Positions 1 through 12,121 are shown, counted from the first letter of the stretch. The stretch is DNA of 64,000 nucleotides from Acanthochromis polyacanthus (GCF_021347895.1 NC_067122.1:32959215-33023214), one strand, 5' to 3'. Notes: a model not told the origin generated them from the sequence alone. Made by a program: numbers and translations.

Positions 1-701
1 TTACATTTTCTTCTCTCCAGTCACATTCTTATCTATCAGTGCATGTGTTGCACCACCCAAGGCACTTTCTTAGCACAAACACCGGTCCATCATCTTGTGT
101 GTTGAGTCTACTTGATCCTATTTTGTGTTGTGTGTGTATCTTTTGTAACCAGTATGAGTATAATCCTTAGGCAAAAATCTTCAGCTAGTCCAATGCAAGA
201 CTAAAATATTGTAATAGTAAATGGGCAAAAGCACTTTTTTTCTTCACAGTGCTCAAAGTATTTTGGTTTATGAAGTTTGTCCTCGACCCCAGTGCAAATA
301 CAGGGGTTAATAATGCATTGATGTGCAAATTCTCAATATGAAGACAATTGAATTTTTTTATTTTTATTTTTTTTTTTTTTTTTTTTTTGGGGGGGGGGTA
401 TATGTGACAATGGTGTAATTGTTCTTTAAAACAGTACGTATAAGCATTAATTTAAGAAACTGAACCAAAACTAAACTGTGAAGGTTGCAGATTATTGTCT
501 CGTAAAGCAATGAGCTTTTGTTGTAAAAAATTAGGGACCCAGAGGACTGTACTATGAAGCAAGATTGGGTGATCAGTAAGGTATGTTCAGCTTCAAGTCA
601 GAATTTTCAGTATCACAGAGGTGGCTCTCTTTTAGCCTGCTAGATCACCATGGTAACTGATGCTGCAGTGCTAACCTGGTCCAGAGCAGTCTATGTTATG
701 C
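1..701. other. Unassigned sequence with a T/G homopolymer tract
   Basis: I see no gene here. The only distinctive structure is a run of about 22 T at 367-388 followed directly by about 10 G at 389-398. No reading frame longer than background is supported. Confidence 0.6.
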
Positions 702-818
702 ATATATATATATATATGGATGGATGGATGGATGGATGGATGGATGGATGGATGGATGGATGGATGGATGGATGGATGGATGGATGGATGGATGGATGGA
801 TGGATGGATGGATGGATG

Positions 819-908
<90 letters not shown>
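702..908. repeat. Compound microsatellite (TA)n(GGAT)n(TAGA)n
   Basis: A short TA run (702-716) is followed by about 26 copies of GGAT (717-820) and about 22 copies of TAGA (821-908). The switch from GGAT to TAGA is a single base change in the unit, which suggests one array that diverged internally. Minus-strand reading frames here are repeat translations, not genes. Confidence 0.97.
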
Positions 909-3541
909 AATAGACATATGGATATTTGTAGAAGTCTAAGAAGTTCTTTCAGTTAGTAAAGCCTAAAGGACAGATTGCTCTGAGATGTGGTGATTACACA
1001 CAGGGGTACCAGAGGATGAATCTTTTTCACTCCACACCAAGTTCTCTCAGACTATGATGTAAACATTGCAAACCGGATACATTATCTTCTATGTGATCTG
1101 ATTGGCCACCATAAAATCTGCCAAGCATGTTAATGTTCTCAGATTCATGTATAGGATGAACCCTGTTCATTTTAATTAAAATCTGTCTCTTTCTTATTAA
1201 TTATGTGGTCACACCTCTGCCTAAACAGCACTTCTTTAACACGACACCAAAACACCTCCCACCTACATGTGGTCTTGAGATATCTGCCACTAATCACAAG
1301 CAGCAGATCCTTTAAATCCCTTAAGTTTAACATTGGTGCTACAGTGGTTTAGATTTGTTCCACAGCATCCACCAACACCCTGTCACCAGGTTGCAGCTTC
1401 TTACTCTGGCATTTATTGCTAGTTTGTGAACTGACTGTGAACTGACTGTTAAATGCATCTCAGACCTTCATATACACTGTAAAATGTTCTGCATGTCATC
1501 TGTGAACGATCATAATGTTTGGTACTCTGCAATGCCTGAATGTATGCACTAGATGAAAATTGTGGGAATCTGTGGTATTTGTCTAATATCACTGTAATCC
1601 ATGGGGATATTGGACTAGATAGGATGAAATGATTAATAACAATCACCTTCTGCTGCATACATTAAACACCTTCCTATTACATAGTGTAACTGGAACTGAA
1701 GCCTCTAGAGGCGCTCAGTGAGCTTTAGAGTAGCTTTTAGCATATTCAGCTGTGAAAATGGAAAAGTAGTTTTCCTACCACAACTGCAGTGTCATCCAGT
1801 ACCAGAAGAAGTACTGCCAGGCAGACAGGAACTGGTCCATAAAGGATTTTTATCAGAGCCATCTCATGACATGACAGTTCAATAACAACAATACTGCAGG
1901 CTTTTAAACACATCAGCATATGGAGATGCTTGCTGCTCTGGCAAGCATAGAAGCGATTTCTTTGAGCATGTCATGGGCACAGTTTAGAAACTGTGCCACA
2001 ATCATACTTCTAAAAGCTATTCCTTTGTGCTTAGGGCTGCTTTTATTTCCCCTCTGAGTGGTAAGGCAAAAAATTCAATATGTTCTTCTTACTGTACAGT
2101 ATGACAGGTTAACAAAGAAAAAAGAAATTCCTTATCGAACAACTTAATTCACACACTGTCTGGTAGTGTGGCAGCGGGTGTTATTTGTGCATCATATTTG
2201 TGGCTGACAGAATCAGGGAGACGAGCAGCTCCAGTGATGTTGGCTTGCTTTGTTTCCTGTGCGAGGCCTTTACTTGTGGTTTGTGTTGGATGACTGCCAG
2301 TGTGTCAAGGGTCATTGCAACTTGCACTGCCAGTCATGTGTCAGGTTTATTACTCATACTTTTGCCCAGCTTAATGAGAGAAAAGCTACTTGTTGTTGCC
2401 TCTTGTTCTGATTGTCCTACCTACAATGTTTGTACCTGGTAACTACCGTCAGTTTTTATGTTGTTTATGTCACTTTCTCATTTAGCCTCCCTATTTTTGT
2501 CTCTGGCTTTGACACTCTTTGACATGTTTTTTTCATCTTTTATTGGTTTGCAATTTCATCTTTGTCACTGAACCCCTCTCTTTCTCTGTGTCAGTTTCTG
2601 TTTCTTGTTTTGAGTATGGATTAATGGTGAGAGGTAGTTTGGCTTATATGCAGCACAAAGCCATGCAAGGCCAAGTCCTAGCTGCCACATGATCCCAGAG
2701 GATTTCCCTTTTTATTCTACATTGTGCTTTCGGTCTCACCTTAGTGTGCAAATACCCAGTATGCTTACAGTGATACCATCGCCACATGCCAAGGAGATTA
2801 CTGCTGCATTATTAGCCTTAAGAGATGACCACCAGCCCTCCTGCTGCCTACTCACAGCCTGGTTAAAGTCAAAATAGCAGTCTTTTTCTCTGGTGTCACA
2901 TACTCAACACTTACATTAAGGCAAATTTTTAAATATGTCAATTCTTCTTTGTCCACATGACAATGAAATTGCCAAAATTGGGGGCAGAAGGGCATGTTGG
3001 CCTCCTAGACACAGGACAGCAAGCCGACGGCTCTGAGTGGGAATGGGGAAAAAAATAATCCATGAAATTATTCCAGTAAACTAAATATGATTTATTGACA
3101 TTTTGACTGCCTTGGAGGTTGACACAACCCTAGAAATCTAAATACTTACATAAAGTTCCTGTTCAATGTTTATTTTACTGTGGGCCACCCTGTTCACCAG
3201 CTGAGATGGTCATCTTGTGCAGTGATGAGTCTTTCACTGTGAGGACTGAATGACCTTTCATGGGAGGAAGGATGAGGATATTTCACTAAGGCAAAAGCCC
3301 ATTATGACCAAAATTAATTTAAGATGAGACACGTTTCAGATTTAGAACCCTGCTTTATTTACGATTAAGCTTTAATACATGGATGCTTATTAAATTGGCC
3401 TTTTATCAGGGTTAATGATAAGGACACATTTATAAAAATCAAATGAATATTTGTTTTAGTGCAAACATCAAAATCTTTCACTTAGTACCTCAGTAAATAT
3501 TGCCATTCACCATATGATCTTCCCTTACTAATACACACATG

Positions 3542-3543
<2 letters not shown>
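909..3543. other. Long unassigned stretch
   Basis: No gene, RNA or element could be supported in these 2.6 kb. Short open frames (for example 2185-2442 plus and 2689-2877 plus) have no recognisable motif and no splice or codon pattern that would justify a call. Confidence 0.5.
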
Positions 3544-3544
<1 letters not shown>

Positions 3545-3607
<63 letters not shown>

Positions 3608-3620
3608 TATATATATATTC
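3545..3620. repeat. (CA)n microsatellite with TA tail
   Basis: An uninterrupted CA run of about 56 bases is followed by a short TA-rich run (3601-3620). Confidence 0.97.
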
Positions 3621-4210
3621 TAGAATTATGAATATATGGAATAAAAGTCTGAAAGTCTGAATATATGGAATTAAGCTCTGAATGTATACAATGAAAGTCT
3701 TGGGGCATCGAAATAACCCATAATGCATCATCAGCCTGTGGGCCAGCATGATGCTGTTCATGGAAACTGAAGGATATATGCTTTAATGTAATTAAGAATT
3801 TTACAATTAAATATTTTGAATATGCTGAATTGTTAAAGCCAGAATTACATTTTCTTCTAACATCAGACCTGTTAGATCAGATTCTACATGTAGGTTTGTT
3901 TTATTACCTGACAGGCAGAAAAGAGCTCATTGTGGGGGGGCTGACACCTGCATTAGTTTCATTATATATGTTCTGGCTCTGCCGATAATTTTAGTGATGT
4001 GGGCTGGCCATTAAAGAGAAACGGGAAATGTGTGTTCAGGCCATACGGTGGAGATGGCATGTGTAATTCAGACCGCAGAGAAGGATGGGTGTTGTGTTGT
4101 GTTCTGTAGCTGTGTTGAATTCATAAACGGCATTCCCTGTAAGTATTAAAATACAAAAAAAAAAGATGTTTAAATAAGAAATATACTGTTTATTATATGT
4201 TAGAAACAAC
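3621..4210. other. Unassigned sequence
   Basis: Apart from two imperfect copies of a short GAATATATGGAAT motif near 3628 and 3658, nothing is recognisable before the Tc1-like element begins. Confidence 0.5.
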
Positions 4211-4212
4211 TA

Positions 4213-5643
4213 TACTACTCTCAATAAGTTAGGGATATTATTTACATGAGTGCTTTTCCTATTTAGTCTGAATTTTAATGAAATCAGTAACAGTTCCGTT
4301 TGATATTATTAATAATGAATGAGAAGAAGCACCATTTTCATGAGTGCAATATGTATTTCCCCAAAAATTTAGACAATAACAAAGATAGCCCCAAATAACC
4401 AAAATTGACAGTCAGTAGTGGGTGTTTCCACCATTTGCAGCAATGACAACTTGACAGCGATGTCTCATGCTCCTAACTAGCCTCATGATGTTGTTCTGAG
4501 GCAATGCGTTCCACTTCTCCACCAGTGCTACAGCAGTTCTGCCAGGTCACGTGGGGGTGGGATACGAGCATCCAGTCGCTGATTCAGCTGGTCCCAGACC
4601 TGCTCTATTGGGTTCAGGTCAGGAGACATTGCTGGTCATACCATATGAGGCCCTCTGACTTCCTGAAGTCGAACTGTGACAATTCTGGCACCGTGTGTTG
4701 GAGCATTATCATCCATGAACAGAAAGTTGGGGATGTTCTGGTGGAATTGGGGGATGATGATGGGTTCTATGATGTCTCTGAGGTAAGAACATGGAGTGAC
4801 TGAGCCATCTACAATCACCAAATCTGTTTTGTGCTGACTGTGATGCCTGCCCAGACTGCTGCACCTCCTCCACCAAAGCCAACCCTGGGGACCATGTTGA
4901 CCTCTGCGTATTGTTCACCTTGCCTTCTCCAGCAACGCTGATGACCACCATTTCTGTACAAGGTGACCCGACACTCATCAGTGAACAGGACGGTAGACCA
5001 CTGCTGCATTGTCCAGGTCACATGGTCTTGTACTCACTGTAAACGGTCACAATGGTGTCTTGGTGTCAGTGGAGTCACCTGCAACGGTCGTCTGGCATTC
5101 AAGCCAAAGTGGTAGAGTTGGTTCCGAATGGTTTGTCTGGAAACCCTAGTACCCCTCACTTCTGGTAAACAGGCCTGCAGCTGTGTGGCAGTTGCATAAC
5201 AGTGTCAGAGTGCATAGGTCCTTAGGTACTGGTAATCATTGTGGTCCAAGTTCACAGCAACATCTGACTCCCTCCTACCGACCTGAAGGCGTGCTATGGC
5301 CAGGTGGTGCTGCTCGTCTGTTAAGTGACGTTGTGTGTTCATGGCTGCTTGAATGATGAACTGAAAATGACTTACTGACAATAGCAGCTTTTTATACCCC
5401 CCAGAATATTGAAATTGATGCCACATTGAAAAGGGTTGTCTTTTTGTATTTTTTGGTGTTGGCTCCAATATGTAAGGCACCCTGTACACAGTGAGACCAT
5501 TATGTGGAAAACACAAAATGAGGTGTGTCCAGCACCCTAATACAATTTCCTCCCTATCCCCAAAATCACTGAATTGAAACAAACACTTTATGCATGAAAT
5601 CCACTGAGGACCTCACAATATCCCTAACTAGCTGTGAGTAGTG
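4213..5643 (-). mobile_element. Decayed Tc1-like transposon with TA duplication
   Basis: The element is flanked by TA at 4211-4212 and 5644-5645. Its ends are inverted repeats of about 27 bases that share the core AGTTAGGGATATT (4226-4240 on the plus strand; complement near 5617-5632). Inside lies a minus-strand transposase pseudogene. At 1,431 bp the length is normal for a Tc1 element, so the copy looks full length but mutated. Confidence 0.88.
4412..5342 (-). pseudogene. Tc1-like transposase pseudogene
   Basis: This would encode a DDE transposase that cuts and pastes its own element in the nucleus. Reading the minus strand, the start is MNTQRHLTDEQHHLAIARLQ at 5342. The first catalytic Asp lies in [16 protein letters not shown] near 4980, the second in FMDDNAPTHGA near 4710, and the Glu in [12 protein letters not shown] near 4590. 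The C-terminus ends with GGNTHY and TGA at 4412. The three catalytic residues lie in different frames, and a stop interrupts the segment after AELL near 4525, so at least two frameshifts and one nonsense change are needed to explain the present sequence. The motifs fit the Tc1 family; the copy cannot encode a working enzyme. Confidence 0.85.
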
Positions 5644-5645
5644 TA

Positions 5646-6013
5646 TGTACGGGTCATGTTTTCCAGTGTGTTCTTTTATTTCATATTGCGCTAGTGAGAC
5701 ATGCTGTGATTAATATTAAGGCATGGTTTGCGTATAATGTTTATGTATATGTACTGTTTGTTACTTACAGTTTCACACCTGCCAGATAAAAACGAGTTCA
5801 AACCATTCAGGCATCTGCGACTTAGACTTATTGTGTGGAGGTGTTTAACGGCTGGATAGTGGAAAAGGTTTCCATGAGGCCAAAACAGTGAAAAGGGACA
5901 CTTTGATGAATTGCTGACCTCCGGGCTTCATGGTCATATGCTGTTCACAGAGTAGCATTATAGACGCAGCATTATCAAGTTAGTGTAAAGACACGGTACA
6001 TCAACAGGAAAAA
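5646..6013. other. Unassigned leader upstream of the gag-like pseudogene
   Basis: No gene is visible. This may be the untranslated leader of the retrotransposon fragment that starts at 6014, but I could not find an LTR boundary or a clear primer-binding site. Confidence 0.4.
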
Positions 6014-7110
6014 ATGGACAACGCCAATTCCGAGGTTAGATCTACAGCTTCACGTTCAAACACATCCTCCACCACGAGTGCAACATTGGCAGCTGCCACA
6101 GCACGTGCCAAAGCAGAAGCTGTCCAGGCCAGAGCTGCATTTGCAATGAAGGAAATTGAAATAGAACAAGCCAAATTAGAAGCAACACTCTACACTCTAG
6201 ACAAAGAAGGTGAGGTGCAAGCTGCAACCACTGAAGCAGCAGTAATGGCTGCAGCTTTGGAAACACTGGTGGAGCACTCAATTCATTTGCCCCCAATGCA
6301 AAGTGTCCATGAGCAGAATATGTAAGAGTACACAGTTCATTCAGTGACAAAGAACCAGGTAAAATATACAAAAAAGACAATGATTCAGATGAATGGATGT
6401 ACATGGTACAAATTAAGGAATCAGACATGCATCAGGAAAATGTGCCCACAGTTTCACAGGACTATTGACCCCAGCAACCTCCAAAAAGCAGTGACTCTGA
6501 ACCAAAGCAGCATTCACCTGAGAGGCATGGCAATCAGCCATACACTCCTAATATCCAGCAAAACAGAGCTAATAGTTTCCCTTTGTATACAACACCCTCT
6601 ACTGTCCCCACCCAGTACCACTCACCTGCTCAATACCATTCTGATGACACTAGCGAACTTGCCAAATATCGAGTGAGGAGCCAGTTGTTAGCATCTGAGC
6701 TCACCAAGCTTGATGACAAGCCAGAAAATTATTTAGCTCGGAAATCATCATTCATTAACGCTACAGAGAGTCTTGATCTTAAAACCGGGGAAGAAATTGA
6801 CCTTTTGATCAAATCACTGGTCCCAGAGTCAGTCAAACATGTACGTTGCATTAAAGCAGGGAATATAAGTCGACCATCGGGTACATTGCAACTCATCTGG
6901 GAAAGGCTAGAAGAGACATATACTTGACTAGTTTCCCAGAATAGTTCCAAAAGATTACAAGAAATTAAGAGAGCTAAGTGATTTGCTGTTGGAAATTAAT
7001 TCTGCAAGACAAGAGTGATACTTGCATGGATTGTCCTATCTCAATACAGCAAGGAGCATTGGTGAAATCATGAAAAAGCTGCCGTATGGACCACAGGACA
7101 GATGAATGAT
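6014..7110 (+). pseudogene. Retrotransposon gag-like pseudogene (possibly BEL/Pao type)
   Basis: The start at 6014 opens an Ala/Lys/Glu-rich, coiled-coil-like stretch (AAATARAKAEAVQARAAFAM) of about 100 codons. The frame then breaks near 6323 and resumes in another frame at about 6535. A conserved block follows, LASELTKLDDKPENYLARKS at 6685-6745. Beyond a stop near 6927 the same family continues as KLRELSDLLLEINSARQ and KKLPYGPQDR up to about 7110. This layout is common in multi-copy teleost retroelement proteins that I associate with BEL/Pao elements; that assignment is from memory and moderate. The protein would package element RNA. At least one frameshift and two stops make it non-functional, and protease, polymerase and integrase parts are absent because an L2-type LINE abuts it. 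Confidence 0.65.
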
Positions 7111-7135
7111 GGAAGGCTCACGGTGACTGCTGACG

Positions 7136-8605
7136 ACTGACGGGATAGACCCCTCATTTTTAAAAGTAGCTGCTCACATTATTTCTGCTCCCATTAAATA
7201 CTTGTTTAACTTGTCCATTTGTTTGTCAGTTTTTTCTTCTGACTGGAAATCAGCCTTAGTCATCCCTCTCTTCAAAGGCGGCTCTGGCTCTGACCCCAAC
7301 TGCTACAGGCCAATCTCCATCTTGCCTTGCTTGGCCAAAGTCATGGAGAGGCTAGTTCACAAACAGTTAAACCACTTCATTAACTCAAACTACATCCAGT
7401 CAGATTTGTAGTCAGGTTTCAGAACTGGCTATGGGTGCATCACTGCCATCCTAAAGGTCCTTCATGACATCTTTACCACTATGGACAACAAGCAGGCCTG
7501 CATAGCCACCTTCATAGACCTGGCCAAGGCCTTTGATTCAGTAGACCACACAATCCTTCTGGAAAGGTTCTCTCGCATTGACCTGTCCTCAAGATGTATT
7601 AACTGGTTTGCAAGCTACTTAGTAAACGTATACAGCAAGTAAAGCCAGAGAACTTTATATCAGGACCTCTGATCATCACCAAGGGTGTACCTCAAGGCTC
7701 CATCTTGGGCCCAAATTTGTTTTCCATCTACATAACTGATGTGGCCAAAGCTATTGGTACCTCCATTATACACCTCTATGCTGATGACACCATTATTTAC
7801 TCCACTGGCCCATCACTTCACTCTGCTGCATCTACCCCTCAACTCAGCCTTACTTCAAACCAGGAGTATTTTTCAGGACCTTCACTTGTGTCTCAATTCT
7901 AAAAAAACAAAATACATGCTCTTCAACCGGACAAACATTGTTTCCAGCCTGCCAAAGATCACCTTCGCACATGGCTCAGATATGGAGTTAATTAATTCCT
8001 GCAAGTATCTAGGCCTCTGGCTGGACTCTTCACTGTTTTTCATTCCTTACATCAACATTCTACAGGCGAAAATCAAATCTAAACTGGGGTTCTTTCCGTA
8101 ATAAGGCCTCCTTTACATAGTCTGCCAAACACTCTTGTGAAGATGACCATCCTCCCCATGTTTGAGTACAGTGATGTCATCTATAAAATGGCCCCTAAGC
8201 ATGCCTTTACCATGCCCTCCATCACTCAGTTGTCCATCTTGCTACCAGTGCACCTTTCTCCACCCACCATTGCAACCTTTACAAACTGGTGGGTTGGCCA
8301 TCCCTTTACATCAGATGACTCCAACACTGGCTTTCACTAATTTACAAGACCCTATCAGGGAAGACACCCCAACACCTCTCCAATCTCCTACTCCCCTCCC
8401 ATAACAACTACCACCTGAGGTCCAGTGATTTCATAACACTTTCTGTCCCCAAGGTTCGCACTGTCTTTGGCCAGAATCCCTTTCGCTTTGCTGCAGCGAT
8501 CGAATGGAATTCCCTCCAGAAATCTCTGAAACTGTCATCACTTCCATCACCTTATATTTTTAAACAGAAGTTGCAGCAGACCCTTGTTGACCACTGCATA
8601 TGCTG
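7136..8605 (+). pseudogene. L2-type reverse transcriptase pseudogene, C-terminal part
   Basis: Readable reverse transcriptase blocks are, in order, WKSALVIPLFKGG with CYRPISILPCLAKVMERLVH (7240-7360), FIDLAKAFDSVDH (7514-7552), and the catalytic [10 protein letters not shown] motif (7771-7800). The C-terminal part runs to LVDHCIC and a stop at 8605. The protein would copy LINE RNA into DNA at the target site. Stops occur after YIQSDL (7409), near 7640 and near 7900, and the frame changes several times, so it is dead. The endonuclease domain is missing. Confidence 0.85.
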
Positions 8606-8792
8606 AATGTTTTCATTGAATTTCTAGCATTAGTTTAGGGTGTTTTTAAATCTCTCTTTAAACACCTGTATGTAATTTTTTGTATATGTACTTATTTATC
8701 TTTCTTCCTGCTGAGGCCTCTAGCCAGGTCATCATTGTAAATGAGAAATTGTTCTCAACTGAGCTTACCTGATAAATAAAGAATAAAAAAAG
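7136..8792 (+). mobile_element. 5'-truncated L2-type LINE
   Basis: The fragment begins inside the reverse transcriptase (DGIDPSFLKVAAHI near 7138) and runs to a typical L2-like 3' tail. The tail is a sequence with an internal GTAAATGAGAAATTGTTCTC followed by CCTGATAAATAAAG (about 8736-8782) and a short A-rich end. Missing 5' sequence is normal for LINE insertions made by incomplete reverse transcription. It abuts the gag-like pseudogene upstream and a hAT-like fragment downstream. Confidence 0.85.
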
Positions 8793-9375
8793 CTAAAAGT
8801 TCATAATTAAGTTATTAAAAGATAGACATTTTTGTGGTTTAATCTATTACTCTGCTGAGGCTTTGTCTCTTTGGCAGTGTATTAACTTAAATCACAATAA
8901 TGTTTGTTTCATTTCTATTTATCTGCATTTTTCATCTGTCTACTACATTCACAGATTACTGCAAACTCAAAATGCAATTATAGCAATTATGTTCAGCATT
9001 TTACGACACTTTGTAAAGTCAAGCACTTTCACTGTCTTGAAAAGCGTTCTACTATGGGATGGCTACAACATTTGTCAGTACCAGGACCGTCATTGCTATT
9101 GTTAGCTCTGGTGCTAACAGCAACATGTTTTGCACTGAGGTGATACCATAGGTTTGAAGTGCTGCAGTGATCAGGAAACTCTTTGTTGCACAATCTGCAG
9201 ACAACTATGCTTTTATCCAAGCTGCCATTGGGAAGATTTTTAAAAGACAACTTTTCATCCAACAAACTCAATGTGGTCTCGTCTTCCTTCACTGTTCACC
9301 AGACTTTCTTGCGTGCTGATGTCAGTCCATCCTGTACATCTTCTTCATGGCTGACAGACAGACTTTAGCTCCATT
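8793..9375 (-). mobile_element. hAT-like fragment, copy A, with BED-finger exon
   Basis: This segment is the reverse complement, with moderate divergence, of 32760-33330. It carries the same first exon with a BED-type zinc finger and the same following A/T-rich sequence. Copy A stops where the L2 tail begins, so the LINE may have been inserted into it. No terminal repeat is visible at the 8793 side. Confidence 0.72.
9029..9292 (-). pseudogene. BED zinc-finger exon of a hAT-like transposase (fragment)
   Basis: The reading frame contains VVCRLCNKEF followed by WYHLSAKH. That is a Cys-x2-Cys pair and a His-x4-His pair with BED spacing, the DNA-binding domain found at the N-terminus of many hAT transposases and ZBED proteins. 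The catalytic domain is absent. The paired copy at 32798-33058 keeps the same order but has Trp in place of the second Cys (VVCRLWNKEF). Copy A therefore keeps all four ligands, but as an isolated exon it is not a complete gene. Confidence 0.68.
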
Positions 9376-10184
9376 AGCGCCATCTGCCGGGCGGGAGTGT
9401 GTGCATCAGTGCCACCAGTATGGCAGAAATTAAGGAGCTGAGAGAGGTGCGATTAAATGCCTTCTTTTTTACCATATTTTTATTCCTGTAATTAATTAAT
9501 CTAAATAAATGCATTAGAGTACCAGTTCTTGCATAAATGTATAAGCTGGTGAAGTAAGCCTGCACTCATTGTCTTACTTCACCAGTAACGATACTCAGCC
9601 ACTTCTGTCAGGTCTGTGCCCTCAGGTGGCACAGTTCCAAAGATCAAAATCAACTGGCATGAAACATAATGTCAGTTAGAGGATAAGTCTTGATATTCAT
9701 GAGTAGTCACACAAGGATAAACAATATTTTCTACACACAGACACACTCATAACTTGATTCAACTATTTTACTTTTTTCCTGGGGTTTACAATAATACGGC
9801 AGATTTATGGTTCAAAGTTGAAGCCAAGCTTCTGTCATTCAGGTGCGTGTTGTTGCAAATTACCTGCTTTAGATGTTAATGAAGCAGCAGCTGAACAACA
9901 ATCGTTGACCCAAAGTGTTTCCCAGTCACAGCAGTTGGATTAACAAAAAAAGAATAAGCAGTATGAAGGATTACAAACATTAAAACCATAAAAACAGAAA
10001 ACTAAAGCATGAACAATTGTTTCTTGGTACATATAGGATAAAAACTGTAATTAGACATTGTTTCTAAGGCAATAAAAGTCACTCTTCACAACACTGTTGA
10101 TTTTGATGAACTTGTTTTTCTTTTTACAAAAAGAGCAACAAATGCATTTGTTAAGGTCGTGACGAAACACGGAGAGACAAATAT
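9376..10184. other. Unassigned sequence with one small perfect hairpin
   Basis: No gene is supported. The single notable structure is the inverted repeat at 9546-9585. Confidence 0.5.
9546..9585. repeat. Perfect 13-bp inverted repeat
   Basis: CTGGTGAAGTAAG at 9546-9558 is exactly complementary to CTTACTTCACCAG at 9573-9585, with a 14-base loop. I cannot tie it to a known RNA or element end. Confidence 0.8.
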
Positions 10185-10325
10185 AATTCAATTCAATTTT
10201 ATTTATATAGTGCCAATTACAATCAAATTGTCTCAAGATGCTTCACAGAACCCATATGCCTGACCCCCAAGCAAGCCCAAAGGTGACAGTGGCAAGGAAA
10301 ACACCCTTTTAACAGGGAAATAAAA
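10185..10325 (+). repeat. Fragment of a common fish interspersed repeat
   Basis: The segment opens with ATTCAATTCAATTTTATTTA, continues with TATAGTGCCAATTACAATCA, and includes AAGGAAAACACCCTTTTAAC. This order is typical of a very abundant teleost repeat, probably the 3' part of a non-LTR element. Family assignment is from memory. Confidence 0.6.
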
Positions 10326-10475
10326 CTCTGAGCAATGGCCAGGAAATGTCTTCATTTACCTTTAAACATTGTAGGTCTTGGTAATCATATTCATGTGCTT
10401 GCTGAGAGCTTTTTTCAAATTACTGGATTCATTTTAACATTAAGGAAAAATGTTCCCTTTTCTCTCGAACTGCAG

Positions 10476-11554
10476 ACTTTGCTGATATGCTTTGCCGTGT
10501 TGACGCAGATCTTCTTGACCAGGGGTCGGCAACCTTTAACACTCAAAGAGCCATTTCGACCCGTTTCCCACAGAAAAGAACACACCGGGAGCCGCAAAAT
10601 CCTTTTGGGATTTAAAATGAAGACAACACTGCATATATGGCTTTTTTTTTTTTACCTCTATGCCCTTGTTAATCAGCCTCTAATTAGATAGATTCATTTT
10701 TTAAATTGTGTCCTACCACTAATATTTATCTTACTTGGTTAATGTCATTTTTGCTCCTGGACCTCATATGTTACGTAACGTTAGCTGGAAATCAATATTT
10801 TGCGAATGTCTATTTAACTTGTAAAATCTATTTATCTTAAGCTAATAACTTTTCTCCGGTAAGTTGCTGCCCATTTTCCAAGACGACACTCCTCTGACTC
10901 TCTGACCTGCTGCCGTGTTCTTGCGAGTAACGTGTATTACCCTATCATGAGTACTTTTGACTCAAAGACGTGTCTTTCTTGGAGTGGAGCTTTAATATAC
11001 AGGCTTGCCATTCTTGAGTACAAAACGATGTGAAACTGCAGGCGTTGCTTCTCCAGGAGTAAAACAAAAAAAGGCTTGAAACGTGTGGGAATCGGAAGCT
11101 CCGTGTTGTCTCTCTGCTTCAACTCTGCGCTCTCATGCACTAGTACCCCAGCAGCCCATCCGGTGGAGTGACACGTCAAAATAAGAGCGGTAATTTCACA
11201 ATAAAATTGTCTATATTAAAATGCATTGAAACGCGCCTGAAAGGCAGAACAATTTATTTTCCAAAGTTACAGGGAGCCACAACAGAGGGCTGAAAGAGCC
11301 GTATGCGGCTCCGGAGCCGCGGGTTGCCGACCCCTGTTCTAGACCATGCCAAAGAACTCATCAGTCAAGAAGACGAACCATCGATGGTGGCAAATAAAGA
11401 ATTCAGGGACATGTCAGGTCATCCTGGAAAACAGTTATTTCCCGCACACAGTGGAAGGTTGTCTTGCTGCTTACCTTCAGCTGGTCCAAGAATTTATCAC
11501 CAATATGAACAGAAAGAACTTTACTATTCCCTGTACATTTGCAGATGCAAATGA
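10476..11554 (+). pseudogene. Unidentified ORF split by a hAT element
   Basis: I do not recognise the protein. After a pyrimidine-rich stretch and CAG (possible splice acceptor at 10475), a frame reads FADMLCRVDADLLD up to 10519. If the 817-bp insertion and one copy of its 8-bp duplication are removed, the same frame resumes at 11345 as HAKELISQEDEPSMVANKEF and stays open to a TGA at 11552-11554. Another frame from 11404 to 11600 (VILENSYFPHTVEGCLAAYL) also looks protein-like, so the real gene may carry a frameshift near 11410. The continuity across the insertion is the main reason for believing that coding sequence was present. Function is unknown. Confidence 0.4.
10520..11336. mobile_element. 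hAT-type non-autonomous element, 817 bp
   Basis: The ends are inverted repeats: CAGGGGTCGGCAACC at 10520 and GGTTGCCGACCCCTG ending at 11336. Flanking 8-bp duplications are TTCTTGAC (10512-10519) and TTCTAGAC (11337-11344), differing at one base. Terminal CAGGGG and an 8-bp duplication are hallmarks of hAT elements. No transposase is encoded. Confidence 0.92.
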
Positions 11555-11600
11555 AATCTACAAATTCTTGATAAGAGAAAGAACAGTGGAGAGTGCGTAG

Positions 11601-12121
11601 ATGTTCTTTTTATACCTCTACGACAACAGCAGAAGAGAGAAATGTTTTGGGTTGTTTTGTCATTTAAATAAATTCTTATGACATGACATCGAAACAGTGG
11701 TATGAGACATTTTTGAAAGACTTTAACATGTCCCTTTGGATGCAAAAGCTGATTAAATGATGAAGTTATAAAATTAGCACAGCAATGCAAGTAAAGTAGT
11801 ACATAGGTTAACATTTTAATTAATTCAACACATACAAACCACTGAGTCCCTCAATGATTTGCGAATACTGTCATTAACATACAGTTTTTAACAATTATTT
11901 TATCCCCCCTCCCAAAAAAAACTAAGGTTTATGATGCACAAAATTAACAGAATTGGAAATTTTTAAAATGTTTTTGTATTTTTTTCAGAAGACAAAATGA
12001 ACTTCGTAATAACTGTTTGAATTTTTCATCTTAACATTATGTTTTCTTGAACACATGTATTATACATGAGCTTTGAACCAGAAACTAATAACAAATACAA
12101 CATAAAACATTGCTATCCAGA
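11601..12121. other. Unassigned A/T-rich sequence
   Basis: No feature is supported between the split ORF and the kinase fragment. Confidence 0.5.

Noticed and set aside
718..908. CRISPR-like periodic array
   Set aside because: A four-base unit with no spacers is a microsatellite; no array of spaced repeats exists in the window.
696..917. Minus-strand frame of SIYL/SIHP repeats
   Set aside because: Pure translation of a GATA/GGAT microsatellite.
4504..4803. Plus-strand frame opposite the Tc1-like transposase
   Set aside because: Antisense shadow of the minus-strand pseudogene.
9546..9585. MicroRNA-type precursor
   Set aside because: A 13-bp stem is too short for a microRNA hairpin and no longer pairing is visible around it.
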